Shown here: piece after piece, positions 22,006-34,300 of the stretch | Numbering within the stretch: position 1 is the stretch's first letter | How the letters are laid out: the number at the start of each line of letters is the position of its first letter | DNA from: Sitta carolinensis | Taxonomy: Eukaryota; Chordata; Aves; Passeriformes; Sittidae | NCBI GenBank assembly: GCA_032173965.1 | Contig: CM063290.1 | Span: 7,527,501 to 7,591,500 of the forward strand | Direction: 5' to 3' | DNA: 64,000 nucleotides | Notes under the pieces: generated by a model | Database searches by the model: none | What the model was told of the DNA's origin: nothing | Seen by the model: the letters and a program-made list of their open reading frames with translations, nothing else | Position numbers and translations under genes: made by a program

Positions 22006-24448
22006 CACAGGTTCTGGTAACTCTTTATAGCTTGTAGGCAGGTGAATTTAAATGGAGTCTGCTAAATATAATGTAAGATGTTGCATGTGTTGTGACATCA
22101 GTGGTTCCTAATATTTGCATAGCTGTGAATACTTTGGTGCTTTTGGATCTCAGCCTTGGACCTTCCAACTGCCTGTGGAACATTTCAGACCAGGATGTGA
22201 AACTATTGAGTGTTGCACAACTGCTCTCATAGACCAGGCCTTAGTGTTGATGTTTGTATTATCACAGGAAAATGAAATTTTTTTCAGATAGCTGCTGCTC
22301 TGGAGGAGTGCTGTACCCTTGCAGGAGATGACAGTGACGGCTTTTTCCAGGGATGTACCAGGCTGTGATGGTGCTTGGGCTGTCTCCTAACATTTGTATA
22401 GACAAGGGCTACTTTAATGGCAAATTCAGGCTTGGGCCAAAATGCAAGCACTCTTCATGTAGACAAGGCAAAATTGCAGATTTGAGGGTTTCCATTCTTC
22501 TGGAGGAGATCCATCTCCCTCCTCTCTGGGAGGAGCTGTGCTGTAAGTTTCAAGCTCTGAAATGAGAGGGGCTTCTGCCAGACTGCTGTTTGGTAAAGTT
22601 ACCCAGTGGGCTGACATGAAAACACCCAGAAGAGCATCCACAAAAGAGTGTCAACTAAACCCAGGCACAAAATGTTTGGGGTTTTTTTGTCTTCTGAAAG
22701 TTCAGGTAGTACAGCTTAGGTAGTTCTGATTGTGGCATTTTGGCATTTTGAACAAAGGCAAAAAAACTTGACATTTTGGTTTTCCTTGCTTAGGTAGGTA
22801 GGTAAGTTGCTAGTTTTATAACCAAAATTGGCTGCTCACTGCCCATTCCCAGCACAGGGCCTGACTTCTCTGTGCTGCTTCCAGGGTTTTCAACCAGACT
22901 TTCAGCAAGGATGCATTTTATGGGAATCTCTTCATGACTTTTCTAAGAAAATTGCAAAGGTAACACCTCTGGTAATTGCTGCACTGTGTAAGTAGATGAG
23001 AGAAGCATTAATTGGAAAACTCCAGCACTGGTCAGGCTGCCCTGCTCCCTGACAGCTGGCAGCACACAGCAGGTACCTACCTGCGGTCCTGTTGTCAGCA
23101 GGTTTGAAGTTACAGATGAGACCAGCAAACTGAGTGAATGTTCTGGGTAGCTATGAAATCAGGGGGTGAAGGTTTTTTTTTTTTTTTCGAGGGTTTGAGC
23201 CCCATCTCCAGCACAAGCAAAGCCATGTAATCCTTTCTTTTACAATTAGAGCTGTAAAATAGCCCCAGGCCAGAGCACTTGCACAAGGAGCAATTAGACA
23301 AGCTAGACACTGGGAAAAGCTAAAAATAGTAAATAATCTGCCTCCACAAAAATACCTTGAATCAATAGAAAAGGACATTTTATGAATTTCCTGGGAATCA
23401 TTTAGTACTTTAGTATGTTCACAGTGTTCTGCCTGAAGGGGCTGTATTCCAGCTGCTGTTTGGCAGAGTTAAACATGAGGAACATGACTCTTTTCTTACA
23501 GTAAAAAACCTGAGTAAGTCCTGAGACTTTCATACCTAGCCAATTGAAATTGGGGTAGTGAGTGGACTCATACTGAACTGAGAAAAAATATGCTTTACTA
23601 CTCTTTTAGGAGAAAAATTGTAATAGTTTGGGGTAAAAATGACTTATTTTTTGGTTATGTAGTGGCTCAGCCCAGTCTTTGAAAAAGAATGTATGAATCG
23701 ATGATATTCATCCATTAGCTGAATCCAAACTATTATAAAAATTCTCCTTTTAGAAAGTATATTATTTAAAAAAAAAGATGACAACTGCTGACTTATCTTG
23801 CAGCACTCCTGAGCTGGATGAAATGTATAAACAAAAAAACCCTAACCACAGCTGAATATTTTTAGTCCTTTGCAGGGACTACATATGACGTTATTTAATT
23901 AAGAATGCCTTGAAAAGGATGATTTGACTGTTTCTGGTTAAGCTTCTGATGCAGGTTTTAAAAATGTAACAAAATTCAAACCTGAGGCTTGCGGGCAACA
24001 AACCAGAATTAGCTGTTTGCTTATACGTGTGAGAGAGGGGTTGCAGGCTGCTACAACATTGTGTTTGTTTTATTTTTGCTGGTAACTTGTGTAACACTGT
24101 TTGAAAAATGTTGTGAACGTTAAATCACATTCTGTTCTGTCTTCTTTATTTACAGGAGGTAATTCAAGAGGACGAAAAGCTATAAAATGAAACAGCAAAT
24201 TGTAAGCACTTGTGTGCACACCCCTGTGTCCTTGTACCACTGCTGGCACACTGGCTCTCAGGAGGAGTTTCAGTGGTGGGTGACAACGTGGCTGCTGCTC
24301 ATCCCCATCCCAGTATGTTGGAACCCAGAATGCAGAGAATATTTCTCTGCATGTTTCAAAGGGTCCAAACCCCCTGACAAACACTACTTTTAACCTTCGT
24401 CCATGAAGAGGGCTTCCTAGGCTTTGGGATGAAACAGAATTTTCAAGA
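22006..24448. other. Intergenic DNA, no gene seen
   Basis: AT-rich DNA with a short GGTA tandem (22,793-22,805), a T15 run (23,173-23,187) and an inverted repeat with 10-bp arms (24,330-24,352). A minus-strand frame of 142 codons (24,070-24,498) has no domain and partly enters the LTR-like block. I do not call it a gene. Confidence 0.5.
24330..24352. repeat. Perfect inverted repeat, 10-bp arms
   Basis: ATGCAGAGAA and TTCTCTGCAT are exact reverse complements around a TAT spacer. It lies about 100 bp left of the LTR-like block and may belong to the same element. Confidence 0.85.
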
Positions 24449-25255
24449 ATGTAAATTAGATAGTAGTATAGTATGCAATTTATCACAGGGTGAGACATTT
24501 AGATTTTTGGGTTTGTTAGTATGGTAAGTAGATGAACACAAGATGGAGAATCCTTGTTGTTTTTAGGCTTCTTCCTCCTCCTTCATCTACTCCATGTTCT
24601 GCATTGTTTGGGGCACAGGATGATTGGCTGGAATTTGCCACAGTCTAGAGTTATGTGAATAGAAATTTAGTTGGTTATTGGTAGAAAAGTAGAAATAATG
24701 TACGTTCTTGGTGATAATTGGGTGAATTATCTTTAAGAGAACCTTGATTCCATGTGTTTGGGCCCTTTTGGTCTCTTTTCTCCCTCACGCTAAGCTGGTG
24801 TAAAGCCTGGTGTGCTGCAATTGCTGAGAAGAAAACAATAAACAACCTGGAGAACAAGAGAAACCAAGAGTTTCGTTTGCCTTCTTTCCTAATGAGGACT
24901 TCTGTCGCTGTGGGATAACTCAAAACACAGACTCTTTTTGTGATCTTTTTCAAGGCTGTATAAAGATTCTTTTTATTAGAAATCGTCCCCCCTTATATGC
25001 TATTTTCCACAGACCAATGTGATTGGTGAGAGAAGGACAAACCTCTTCACCCACATTGGTCAAACTAGAGGGACTTCAAGAGAGAATCCTTCTTCCCAGA
25101 AGGAATGAACAACATAGATATTGTTGCAAAAACAGTTCTGGTGTTTATGTCCTTTCTCTGAGAAAAGAATTTCAGTAAACTAACACATCAGAAAACCAGA
25201 ACTTTAGACAACCAGAAACTTCAGGTCTGAAACCAGACTACAGACTTCTACAACA
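24449..25255 (-). mobile_element. Endogenous-retrovirus LTR-like block
   Basis: Read on the minus strand, the right part (24,903-25,255) has the layout of a retroviral LTR. It starts TGTTGTAG and has two CCAAT boxes (ATTGGT on the plus strand at 25,055-25,060 and 25,022-25,027). A TATAAG-like element follows (24,991-25,000), then an AATAAA signal (complement at 24,972-24,977), and it ends GCGACA. The left part (24,449-24,902) looks like further LTR or internal retroviral DNA and holds an AATAAA-type word on the plus strand near 24,835. I found no target-site duplication and no gag, pol or env frame. It may be a solo LTR or two nested fragments. Confidence 0.5.
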
Positions 25256-28099
25256 GGCATCCCCTGTCAGTGGAGAGATGAGTGGAAGAACTGCCACACA
25301 GCACAAGGCCTGCAGCTCTGCCAGCACCCCACCAGCCTCATGGCAGGGATGTGCTGCTGCAGCTCCGGGAGCTCTCTCCCCACTGCTGCCTTGGAGGGGC
25401 TGCGGGGTCCCGGGAGGCACGGCTGCTCCTGGAGCTCCTGCAGGCACCCCAAGGGTCTCTGCAGGGGTTAATCCATGTCTGCTGTGCACCCAAACACGGC
25501 GTGTTTGCTCACCCAGCTGCTGGCAGGGGGGGACTGGGGCTGGGGAGGGCAGCTCTGGCTGCTGGAATTGTCCAGGTCCAGCCCATCCCTCCCCGGCCTG
25601 TGTGAAACTGCACAAGGTTTCTCCTAAATGTGAATTTAAAACGCTTTCAAATTGACAACCTCCTTTTAAATAAAAACATTTATGTTAAGCAAAAGGCATG
25701 TTTGCCTCTACAAATAAATGGAATTATGGTTCTAAGATCTGACTTAATCCTGAAGTTCTTAGACTGCACAGTAAGTAGAAAAGAAAGAGGATTTCTTGGA
25801 GGAGCAGGGGTTAGCAGGATCAGGCTCCATCTTACATCTTCTTGCTCATTTTCTTTTTGGCATTTAATATACCTTTCTCCGAACTACCACTGGCTGTTTA
25901 TAACAAAGGCAAAGTAACTTCACATCTATTACCTAGTTGAAAATAGCAAGGGACGGTACAGAGAGTGCCCATCCAGATTTCCTGCTGGAAAAATTTGAGG
26001 ATTCCTAAACAAACAAAAAATGCTCTTCCTCCAAATGTGTTCTTATGCCAAAGTCATGTCCTTTTGAAATTAATTTCAGGACTTTTCTCAAATGTGTTGT
26101 AATTCTTTGTTCTTTTTCTACACCGTTTTCTTTGTGAAAATGTATTTAAAAGTCAGCATTGAGGTTGCAAAGGGTCTGAGGGAAGATGTTTAGAGAGTAA
26201 TATCATTTGTATTTGTTATATTTCTGAAAATGGAATTTCTAATCAGACAACATTAAAATACTTTTGTATTATTTTATGTGTGGTTTCATGACATTTGTAT
26301 ATTTCCAGCTCTGATTTTGGTACCCATGTAGCCAGGCTAATTAGGAAAGCAGGATCATAAGTTTTATTTTTACTCCATACAAGACAATCTGTTCTTTAAC
26401 CCCATCTCTGGTCTCTGTGCTCTCTGAATTCAATGATTTCAGTTTACTTTTTTTTTTTCAACTGAAGTACTTCAGCCCTGAAGTACTTGTGTTCCAGTTG
26501 GGAGATTTCATATTCAGGACTGTTAAAGCTTAAAGAAGGCAGGGCCAGAAGAGAGATTTGTTTAGTAAATTCTTTCAGATGAGCCTCTGACAGAGACTAG
26601 AATGAAGACTGAATGAAATTTACCGTGGCAATGTTTCCTGTGTGGACTGCAGAAAAATATCTGTACAGAATTGGACCTGCAACTCCCTGCACCCTCATCC
26701 CTCCCAGCACCTTCCAGTCGTTCCCTCTGTCCCACAGAACCAGGGAATGGCTTTCTGCCAGCTCGGTGGGGCCCTGGCTGGGGCTGCCACCTGCTGCAGC
26801 CCCCTGGGGATCCCCGGACACCCCCGGGGCTGCTGGGCTGGCCCAGCTGGTGGGACCCCTCATTGCCATGGAGATTGGGTGGGCAGTGCTGCTCTGCAGC
26901 AGCCCACATCCTGCCTGATCCTTCCTGCCCACACGCCTAGGGTGGGCTTGGGTACACATCACTTGTTTGAAGCAAATTTATTGGCTGTGGTGCCCGGTTT
27001 TTGTGCACAAGGACAAATTGAGCCAGAAATCCAGGGGATTTCCAAGATGAATCTACACCCCGTTGCAGGGTCTGGCTCTTGCTGTAACTCTGAAGTGAAA
27101 GAAACTGTCTGTTGTCAACAAATAAAGCAGTATTTTAATGTTTTGCCACAGAAAATTTTCAAAAGCAACGTTTAGATTAAAAAAAAAAAGGAGAAAAAAA
27201 AAGGCCTTTTTTCCCCTCATAAACATGCAGAATGAAACATTTTAGCCAGTTCCAGGTTGAACCCAGCTCACTTTATCTTTTTAGATTCAAATTTAAACTA
27301 GTTTCTATTCAAAGTTTTTAAAGGGACACACACGTCATTCTTCAGCATGACATTTGGGTTTCACCCCCTGCCAGGAGGGATACCTTAACCTCCCTGCTAC
27401 TGAAAAGACCAGAGACAGAAAAATAGCTTGGTTTTTTTGTACATCCCTTCACATGGCCACTTGCTACTACTTGGAGTAAAGTGAGTTCATTGTAACTCCT
27501 CTCTTTTGTGTTTTGTCTTCAGTTTGTATGGGACTTTCTGTAGCTGTACAGATGTGGACATAGGAAAAATGAAAAAGCAATTTCAGTCTGCCCTCAGGAA
27601 AATCACTATGTGGATTATAAGGGTTGTATGGACTAGACACAGGGAGACTAAATGAAAAAAAGCTTGTTTTGTAGGTGATTTTGGGGATCATCAGTTTATT
27701 AATGTCTCCTCAAAAAGAAATATTAATAAGTCAAGCTAAACCATCCCTATGTGTCAGTGGAACTGTACTATCGACTGTTTTTGCAGCAAATGCTCTAAAC
27801 TTAGCTCTGACATTGATGTGGATAAATCTGAAGATATTTTTCACATAAGTTTTTGAAAGCAGAAATCAAGGAAGACATTTAATTTGTTTGTTTGTTTTGT
27901 GACGGGGAAACAGACCACAGGTATGCAAACCAAATATATTATTAAAGTGCTCCCTAAGTAACTCCCTATCTTTCTCAAGCCATTCCAACCAAAAGCTTTT
28001 GTAAGCATGTGGGGGCAGCACTGACCTTTTAATTCTGTTTATATGATGACTAGAAAAAAGAAATCCCTGGTCGAGGAGGGCCTGAACTCGTAGGAGTCG
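25256..28099. other. Intergenic DNA, no gene seen
   Basis: GC-richer patches at 25,270-25,600 and 26,680-26,940 produce open frames up to 177 codons without domains. The rest is AT-rich, with short A runs near 27,180-27,200. No exon or repeat family is recognised. Confidence 0.5.
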
Positions 28100-28549
28100 C
28101 CTCAAGACGTTTTATCCGTCTTTAACTGGAGGCGTTGCTGCACGCAGCAGCTCCGGCACGGCACCTGCGGGGCTGGCCCTGGGCCGGGGGGACACAGGGA
28201 CACCGGCACTTGTCCCAGGAGCCTTAGGAGACAGACAGTGCTCAGTTCCTGTACCCGTGAGCAGGACCTCAGGGCTTACACCTGGCTCAGAAGCTTGTCA
28301 GACGGTTTGGTCTGCGGCAGCGCTGGAGCCCAGCCCGGGGCCGGTGCTCGGGCTGTGGTTCCTGGGGTGCTCTCAGCAGACTAAGGGGTCTGGGGGGTGC
28401 TCACTGCCCCCAGAGCAACCTGTGGGGCTGCCCCGGGCTCAGGGCTGTGGCTCCAGGCTGGAAGCACCGAGGTATGCAGGATGGAGATTTTGTGAGCACC
28501 TGCGCTACACAGCCACCCTCCCTGCACCGCCATCTCCGGCTGCGCAGTG
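28100..28549. other. GC-rich flank of minisatellite
   Basis: GC content rises sharply from about 28,120, with CpGs near 28,140-28,180. The flank merges into the tandem array. No exon is recognised. Confidence 0.5.
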
Positions 28550-29203
28550 CCCGGACCCGGGGCAGGGTCCCGGTGCCCCCGCTGGCACAGCCCGGACCGG
28601 GGCAGGGTCCCGGTGCCCCCGCTGGCACAGCCCGGACCGGGGCAGGGTCCCGGTGCCCCGCTGGCACAGCCCGGACCGGGGCAGGGTCCCGGTGCCCCGG
28701 CTGGCACAGCCCGGACCCGGGGCAGGGTCCCGGTGCCCCGGCTGGCACAGCCCGGACCGGGGCAGGGTCCCGGTGCCCCCGGCTGGCACAGCCCGGACCG
28801 GGGCAGGGTCCCGGTGCCCCGGCTGGCACAGCCCGGACCGGGGCAGGGTCCCGGTGCCCCCGGCTGGCACAGCCCGGACCGGGGCAGGGTCCCGGTGCCC
28901 CGGCTGGCACAGCCCGGACCGGGGCAGGGTCCCGGTGCCCCGGCTGGCACAGCCCGGACCGGGGCAGGGTCCCGGTGCCCCCGCTGGCACAGCCCGGACC
29001 GGGGCAGGGTCCCGGTGCCCCCGCTGGCACAGCCCGGACCGGGGCAGGGTCCCGGTGCCCCCGCTGGCACAGCCCGGACCGGGGCAGGGTCCCGGTGCCC
29101 CGGCTGGCACAGCCCGACCGGGGCAGGGTCCCGGTGCCCCGCTGGCACAGCCCGGACCGGGGCAGGGTCCCGGTGCCCCGGCTGGCACAGCCCGGACCGG
29201 GGC
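28550..29203. repeat. GC-rich minisatellite, 40-bp unit, about 16.3 copies
   Basis: Sixteen tandem copies of a unit starting CCCGGACCGGGGCAGGG and ending CTGGCACAG, followed by a partial copy. Copy ends fall at 28590, 28630, 28669, 28709, 28750, 28791, 28831, 28872, 28912, 28952, 28992, 29032, 29072, 29112, 29150 and 29190, giving periods of 38-41 bp. Most variation lies in the length of the C run before GCTGG. Copies 5-9 alternate between four-C and five-C forms, an 81-bp dimer, and copies 11-13 share one form. The 40-bp unit is not a multiple of three and carries no stops, so frames of 200-380 codons appear on both strands; these are artefacts. Confidence 0.97.
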
Positions 29204-29562
29204 TCAGCGCTGGGGTCTTCAGCGGGCTGGCTCGTCTCCAGCTCCCCTCAGGCTGGGGCAGCCCCCCTCCAGCCCACAGCCCCGCTGGGGTCCGAGCTCC
29301 CTTTCAGGTTACTTTACTCCCCAAAGCAGATTGTGTGGGAGCCTCTCCCCCAAGAGATATCTGTATCTGTGCTGCAAACCCAGGTCCAGGGGAGTGAAGA
29401 TGCAGAGGTAATACCCAGCAGCAAAGGAAAAATAACGAAAGACAACGTTGCACTTGTGAGATGAGGGATTGCAAGGCAGTCCATGGGCAGACAAAAGTGG
29501 GGCTGTGTTGGTCTCTGTCCTACGGGTCTAACAGCAGCTTTCGACATATACATGCCTTTTCG

Positions 29563-29564
<2 letters not shown>
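29204..29564. other. Right flank of minisatellite
   Basis: GC-rich up to about 29,310, then falling to average composition. No coding exon is supported; frames entering from the array stop here. Confidence 0.5.

Positions 29565-29594
<30 letters not shown>
29565..29594. repeat. Poly(T) homopolymer, 30 bp
   Basis: Pure T30 run about 360 bp right of the minisatellite. Confidence 0.96.
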
Positions 29595-29794
29595 CCTGCG
29601 GCACTTGCTCCTACATTAGTGGACAAAGATAGGGAGACATAACCCCTCCCCTGAGATGTGATCCTGTGTCGTACTGAGCCACTGGACAGAGCCAGCCAGT
29701 GCCCGCTGTTGCCATCGGTGCCGGGGGAATTAAGGGCATTTCACAGCTTTCAGGCACAGGAACAAATTGTGAACTAGTGTTGCATCCATGTGTG

Positions 29795-29840
29795 AACACA
29801 CACACACACAGAGACACAGACGCACACACATACACACAGA
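29795..29840. repeat. CA microsatellite, imperfect
   Basis: Alternating CA array with GA and TA interruptions. Confidence 0.9.
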
Positions 29841-29965
29841 ATGCTGCCAGCAGCTGATGCTTCACACTAATCACTCTTATAAATGCCTCTAATTAGACTT
29901 ATAAATACTTCTAACTTTCCAACAGGGAACATAATGCCCAAGGGGCTTCATGTAAACTGGGGAGG

Positions 29966-29984
29966 AAAAAAAAAAAAAAAAAAA
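29966..29984. repeat. Poly(A) homopolymer, 19 bp
   Basis: Pure A19 run directly left of CpG island 5. Confidence 0.93.
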
Positions 29985-30039
29985 GGAGTTAAAAAGATGA
30001 GTAAAAGCTGTTTTTAAAGGTGGCAAATCCTACACCAGC

Positions 30040-30480
30040 CCTTCAGACCCCGAAGCCGCGGAGCCCCCAGGCTGCGGGAGGAGGGGAGCGCGGCGTGGGC
30101 AGGCGGGGGGAGCGCCGGGGAGGGGCTGCAGCCCCCGGCCTTTGTAGCCGGAGGGGGAACATCGGGACCCTGCGGAGAGGGAACACAGAAACCCTCCCGG
30201 CGGCGAGAAATGGGCCCAGACAAAAGCCCGTTACACGGTTGCAAATCACCCCGCTGCTGTTATTTTATTTACCGCTGCCCGCGGGAGGATTGTTTGCTCT
30301 TGCAAAATTTAAGCTTCCCCTCCACCCCGCCTCCCCTTTCCCTTCCTTTTCCTCTCGTTGCTGCCAGCAGCGGTCCCTGGTCCCACAGTGCCGCGTACAG
30401 ACCGAACCCACCTGCGCTCCCGGCCGGGGGGGCCGCGGCTGAGCCTCCCACCATTCCTGCTCGGATGGAGAAATAAACCC
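30040..30480. promoter_or_regulatory. CpG island 5
   Basis: CpG-dense from about 30,050 to 30,240 and again near 30,400-30,440, separated by an AT-richer strip. Chance proline- and arginine-rich frames occur on both strands, up to 140 codons. It could be a promoter of an unannotated transcript or an orphan island within a regulatory domain. Confidence 0.7.
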
Positions 30481-31019
30481 TCTTCCCAGGAAACAGCCCA
30501 TGAAAGGCTTATTTTGATGTCGGGGCGAGGGGCACAGCCCAGCCAAGCCGCCCTGTGTGTTTGCTGCTGACGGGCACAGCTCTCGCTCCCCCATGGCGTT
30601 CCCTGCTGTGACAGGAAAAACTTCTAGTGGTTATCAGAAAACTTCTTTCATTTATCTTTTTTTTTTCAAAGGATCTCTGTATTATTTTTTTTTTTTGAGG
30701 GTGCAAGACAGAGAAATAAAGGCCTCTGGAGAGCCACATTTATTTCCTGGGTATTTGTTTGGAAGATAAATTTCCCTTTCTTTGAGACTGCAGGCCCAGT
30801 GAGCCCCACTCACCTTCACCATCCTATTCAGGCAGGTGAAGCCTAGGACTTCGGGATTTTAACCACAGTGAAAACGAGTCCTCGATAAAAACAACATGTA
30901 GACTTTTATGTTTTGCAAAGGTACTAATAATGGACAGGGATTTGCGGGTGGTTCCCCTACCTTCAGAGTCTGTAAAGCACTTTTTGCATGAGGGAGGAGG
31001 GAAGGAAGGAGTAGATGTT
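30481..31019. other. Spacer between CpG island 5 and enhancer-like segment
   Basis: AT-rich with short T runs near 30,658-30,697. No coding or RNA gene is recognised. Confidence 0.45.
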
Positions 31020-31360
31020 ATTCGCGGTGATGTCTTTGCCGTGGGGGGCACAGGGGCAGCCGCAGCAGGGTCCTGCTGCCCCAGTCCCCTCTCAGCCGGG
31101 AGCTGAGCTCTCGCTCCTCTGACAGGTATTTACAGGGACTTGAACAGGTAATTAGCGCCCAATGCTGGCTGCGGGAAACCCTCCTGGTCATCCCGCCCAG
31201 CACGGGCAGTGACGGGAGCGCTGATTTTCGACGGCTGATTGAGCCTGAACAAAGGCCCCAAACAACACCGAGCGCCCGACCCGGGGATGGTAACTTTAGA
31301 GCCAATGGGATCCTTTCCCATCAGTTTAAAGCGGTGTTATTTTTTTCCAAGCTGATAACA
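31020..31360. promoter_or_regulatory. Candidate conserved enhancer with SOX/TCF and homeodomain cores
   Basis: CpGs are kept across a mid-GC segment holding TAATTAG (31,149-31,155), the SOX/TCF-type AACAAAGG (31,248-31,255) and a CCAAT box near 31,303. Right of it the sequence returns to ordinary AT-rich intergenic DNA. Dense, varied transcription-factor cores with intact CpGs are what a developmental enhancer looks like. Not verified by conservation. Confidence 0.4.
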
Positions 31361-34300
31361 TTTTAAACATATTGCAAGACGGAATTTTCTTGGGAAGCAG
31401 GGAAACCCTTGAATTTGCTATAAAAGAAACTTCTGTGAATAAGGAAACCCGTTCTGTGAATTCACCTGTTGCCAGCCAAGGAGAAATGTTTGGTGTTTCA
31501 TTTCAATCCAGAATTTGCTGTGTATCTGGTGCTTTATCTAACCCCACTCTTTGAAAGATTTGACGTTATGCTTGGCAGAGCTCTCAGGTTCAAGCTGCTT
31601 TATTATGCTGTGCTCTACAAGCTTTAACATTTTAGGCTGATAATATTGAGGGAATAAAAATATAGCCTGAAATCCTCACAGAATGGGTAAGGTGCATTTC
31701 ATGTGGCCCAAATGAATCTTGAATTTTTAAATCAGGAGTTTATACAAGCACTGTATGCCATTGAAAAAAATAAACCCCAGCACTTTTCTTCTATGAGGGA
31801 AGTCTTAGAAGTGAGCACACCTGTGGCTATCAGGAGATCATTTCTGTCCATGACCAGCAGCTACATCACCTGCACATCTTTCTCTGCAAGTGCAGAAACC
31901 CAACAAACCCTGTATTAGCAGCCTCCAGCTGAGGAAATTTGCTGTGGTGCTATTAGTATAAAACTTTTCCATATCCTCAATGTTGGTTTAAACTCTGACA
32001 ATTCAGTGCAGTTCTCCTGAAGTTTGGGCAATCCAGCTACTTTTGGTGACACACAAGAGTGGACGATGCCAGGCAGAGACATTTGCTTCACCCACTGTTT
32101 TTATCAAGCCTTGTCTCCCAGCCTTTATTTTTTTACTTTATACAGAGATGTCCTATAGCAGAAGAATTTGACAGGGCATCTCAAGTTCTCAGTATCTGTT
32201 TAATGCCATTATCTACATGGATCAACATCTGCAGCCTTGACCACTTTTTCAGCTCACTGCATTTGAGGAGGTCACTCCCAGGTGGGGTGAGGTGGGTGCT
32301 GAAACACGTACCCATGCTTGGGCCAGTTCTTCATTGGTTCTTCACAAACATGAGGTGTTGGACTGCACTGTGTGGGGCTACCCTTTGTCTCAGGTGGTGG
32401 CAGCTCCCAAGGAAGTTGCAACATCAGCTGGACCTTATCCCAGCTGGAGACACTCCTGCTGTGTCTGTCATAACACTGGGGCTGCCCAAAACAAATTAGG
32501 AGTAGTGCAATTCATTGGCCATTGATGGGCATGGCCCAGTTAGAACCTCTAATTCTGGGTAATCATCTTGAGCACAAGGGACAAGATTTTATTTTTATGA
32601 TGTTTGGGCCTGACTCAACTCTTGCTGCGTCTTCTCTAGCTAAGGGTTTTTATCGCTATTTTTTTGTTTTTTCTTATGTTTTCTAAGGTATGGTGCTGTT
32701 TTTCCAGAGAACATGAAAAGAGTTCTCTGCTGTAGGAGAAGAATGGGTAATTTCCCTTTATTGAAAGAGCTTTGTTTTGTTTAATGTTGTTGTAAAGGTA
32801 CTGTGGGGGTAATCTGCAAATATGCCTAAATCTCGTACTGTTTTTTCTTGAAACCATTGAGTTTACTGTAAAAGCTTATGCTGAAGTTGAAAGTAATTAA
32901 TACATTTAATTTCAAATGGCTGAGAAGGTAATTCTGTAGTTCAGAAAACACACCCCCCTGTGAGGCCTCTCTGTACCCTCCTAATGCATCTAAAAACACT
33001 TTGCAGAAGAGGATGGGGGCAGATGATGCTTCTTGGTAACAGATCAGGGGTCACAGAGTCAGAACTTGTGTCTTGGGGTTCATGTGTAAAGTATGGTGGT
33101 ATCTGAGTGAATGTTTAAGGGTTATCTGTTGTCTTTGAGCCTGGTATGGGGAGGGCAGTTGCCACAGAAATCTTTTAGTGTTTTAGAGCTGTGTTTGGGG
33201 AGTCTCAAAGTGTGTCTTTAATTTAATCAAATCACCTTCTGGTTTACTCATACTACCCTCAGGTCAGGATCATGTCAAATGTAATTGTCCTTTTCCTGCA
33301 ATGAGGAAGAAACTAAAGAAAGAGCCAAATACTGTATACAAATGTGGATTTTGGATCTTCATATGTGTGGGACTAAATATTTTTTCTGATGACGTTAATT
33401 ATTACTAATGTGATACTCTAACAAAATGCAGTTATAACTGTGCCAAGAGTTCAGGGAATTGAAAAAACATTTGACTTGCAGGAAGGTTTTAAATATCTTG
33501 CTGAAAGCTCCTGGGTCTGGGCTCCCAGATCTCCCTCTGCAGAGCACACTTTAGCTTTGGACGTACCTTTAAAGACTTTAAACAGCTTGAGACTTGTAGT
33601 TTGCCACAGGAGCTTAGAGAAAATTCCTGTTTCTAGGTTTTAAACTCTGAGCTGGAGCATAAGAGCCCTGCTCAGGAAGGTAAGGAAAGGTGTTAACAAG
33701 GTCATTTTGAACCACATACATTCAGGTTGTACTTTCAAAGTAAATTCTAAATTTAATTGAAAGCTGAGGGCAAGGGAGGAAGGGTAGCACTGATGTGCTG
33801 GCTTATTTTGAAGCATGTGAGGAGCTGTGCTGTTGAATGCTAGATGAGCTGCAATCTTAATAAAATGGCACTGGGCAAGTTGGCAGGAAGAGGGGCTGGG
33901 TGAGCTGAAGGAAGAGTTTTGGGGTGGTGCCTGGTGATGTCCATCTGTGCAGTCTTTCCCTGGGGTCTGGGGTTTTCTCAAGCTGGTGGCAGCACTTGAC
34001 CACTTGAATGATGGTGATGAATTTGCCTATTTGACCAAAACTCCCAAAACAATTTTGTGGGGAATTTATTGTGCTGGCAAAGTGATGAATGAACAGAAAC
34101 ATCCAGATGTGGCTGTTTGAAAATGGAATTGGGGAAGGGAATAATGCCACTGAATTTTTGTGCAGTTTAATAAAACTTCTCCCATCCATTTCTGAGATGC
34201 TCAAGACGTACACTGCACACGAGGAGGTGACAAGGCTTCACCCTTGTTATGGCTGGAGATGCTGAGGAGTAGGGGTGTGCAGTGCAGTGTCTCACATCAT

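Noticed and set aside
21967..22015. T39 followed by CACAG read as a splice acceptor
   Set aside because: The downstream sequence offers no plausible exon and the tract is better explained as a homopolymer.
24070..24498. Minus-strand open frame of 142 codons near the LTR-like block
   Set aside because: No retroviral gag, pol or env motif is visible and the length is within chance expectation for 64 kb.
26642..27175. Plus-strand open frame of 177 codons
   Set aside because: Falls in a locally GC-rich patch with several overlapping frames on both strands; no recognisable domain.
28257..29411. 384-codon plus-strand frame, and overlapping frames on both strands
   Set aside because: Produced by the 40-bp minisatellite, which lacks stops; frames shift with each unit and the flanks show no gene.
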